From assembly GCA_026874595.1 (NCBI GenBank), contig CM049317.1, positions 11,905,882 to 11,969,881 on the forward strand: a stretch of 64,000 nt of DNA, written 5' to 3'. The notes below the pieces were generated by a model that worked only from the letters and a program-made list of their open reading frames with translations, made no database searches and was not told the origin of the DNA. Numbering within the stretch: the stretch's first letter is position 1; the number at the start of each line of letters is the position of its first letter. Origin of the DNA: Sipunculus nudus. Its lineage: Eukaryota; Annelida; Sipuncula; Golfingiida; Sipunculidae. Both the position numbers and the translations under genes were made by a program. This document shows, in pieces, positions 63,978-64,000 of the stretch.

Positions 63978-64000
63978 TATATATACATATATATATATAT

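Overview
The window is eukaryotic, AT-rich, intron-rich and repeat-laden. There are no operons, no prokaryotic ribosome-binding sites and no recognisable rRNA or tRNA genes. The dispersed repeats suggest a marine mollusc, probably a bivalve or gastropod: blocks carrying AGGTCAnnnTGACCT palindromes, (ACAG/ACGG)n runs followed by 'ATAGCTCA'-type ends, tRNA-derived SINEs, a Harbinger transposase relic and a degraded Ty3-like element. This assignment is inference. Most long open frames in the window are chance frames. The real genes were found by joining short exons with GT/AG borders and matching phases.

Layout. 0.4-3.5 kb (+): last exons of an unrecognised gene, all in phase 0, whose 5' part lies off the left edge. 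7.35-10.71 kb (+): a complete five-exon gene for a secreted or membrane-tethered protein with two C-type lectin domains (CTLDs). A LINE relic sits in its last intron. 11.9-21.9 kb and 30.2-40.2 kb: two diverged copies of one segment, offset by about 18 kb. Each carries the remains of a ZU5-UPA cytoplasmic module (UNC5-like); a CTLD relic at 26.15-26.8 kb belongs to the second copy. The first copy is a clear pseudogene. The second is better kept but has an in-frame stop. Between them lie a tandem repeat array (24.0-25.9 kb) and a broken Harbinger transposase (28.3-29.3 kb). 40.8-43.5 kb: a decayed Ty3/Gypsy-like element with integrase upstream of reverse transcriptase (Gmr1-like order). 45.3-45.6 kb: a MITE with nearly identical 50-bp inverted ends. 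45.65-53.3 kb and 54.25-62.3 kb (-): two further tandem units in the opposite orientation. The first is a ZU5-UPA pseudogene. The second is an open gene, partial at its 5' end, encoding half a CTLD, a stalk, one transmembrane helix, and ZU5 plus UPA with no death domain.

The centrepiece is therefore a small birth-and-death cluster of lectin-type receptors. Their intracellular part resembles the ZU5-UPA module of netrin receptors (UNC5), PIDD and ankyrins, fused to a C-type lectin ectodomain. At least four ZU5-UPA copies are present in two orientations, and only one is fully open. Neighbouring genes probably act in cell-surface recognition, perhaps immunity; that role is inferred from domain content and family turnover. 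The remaining sequence is intron, intergenic DNA, microsatellites and transposon debris.
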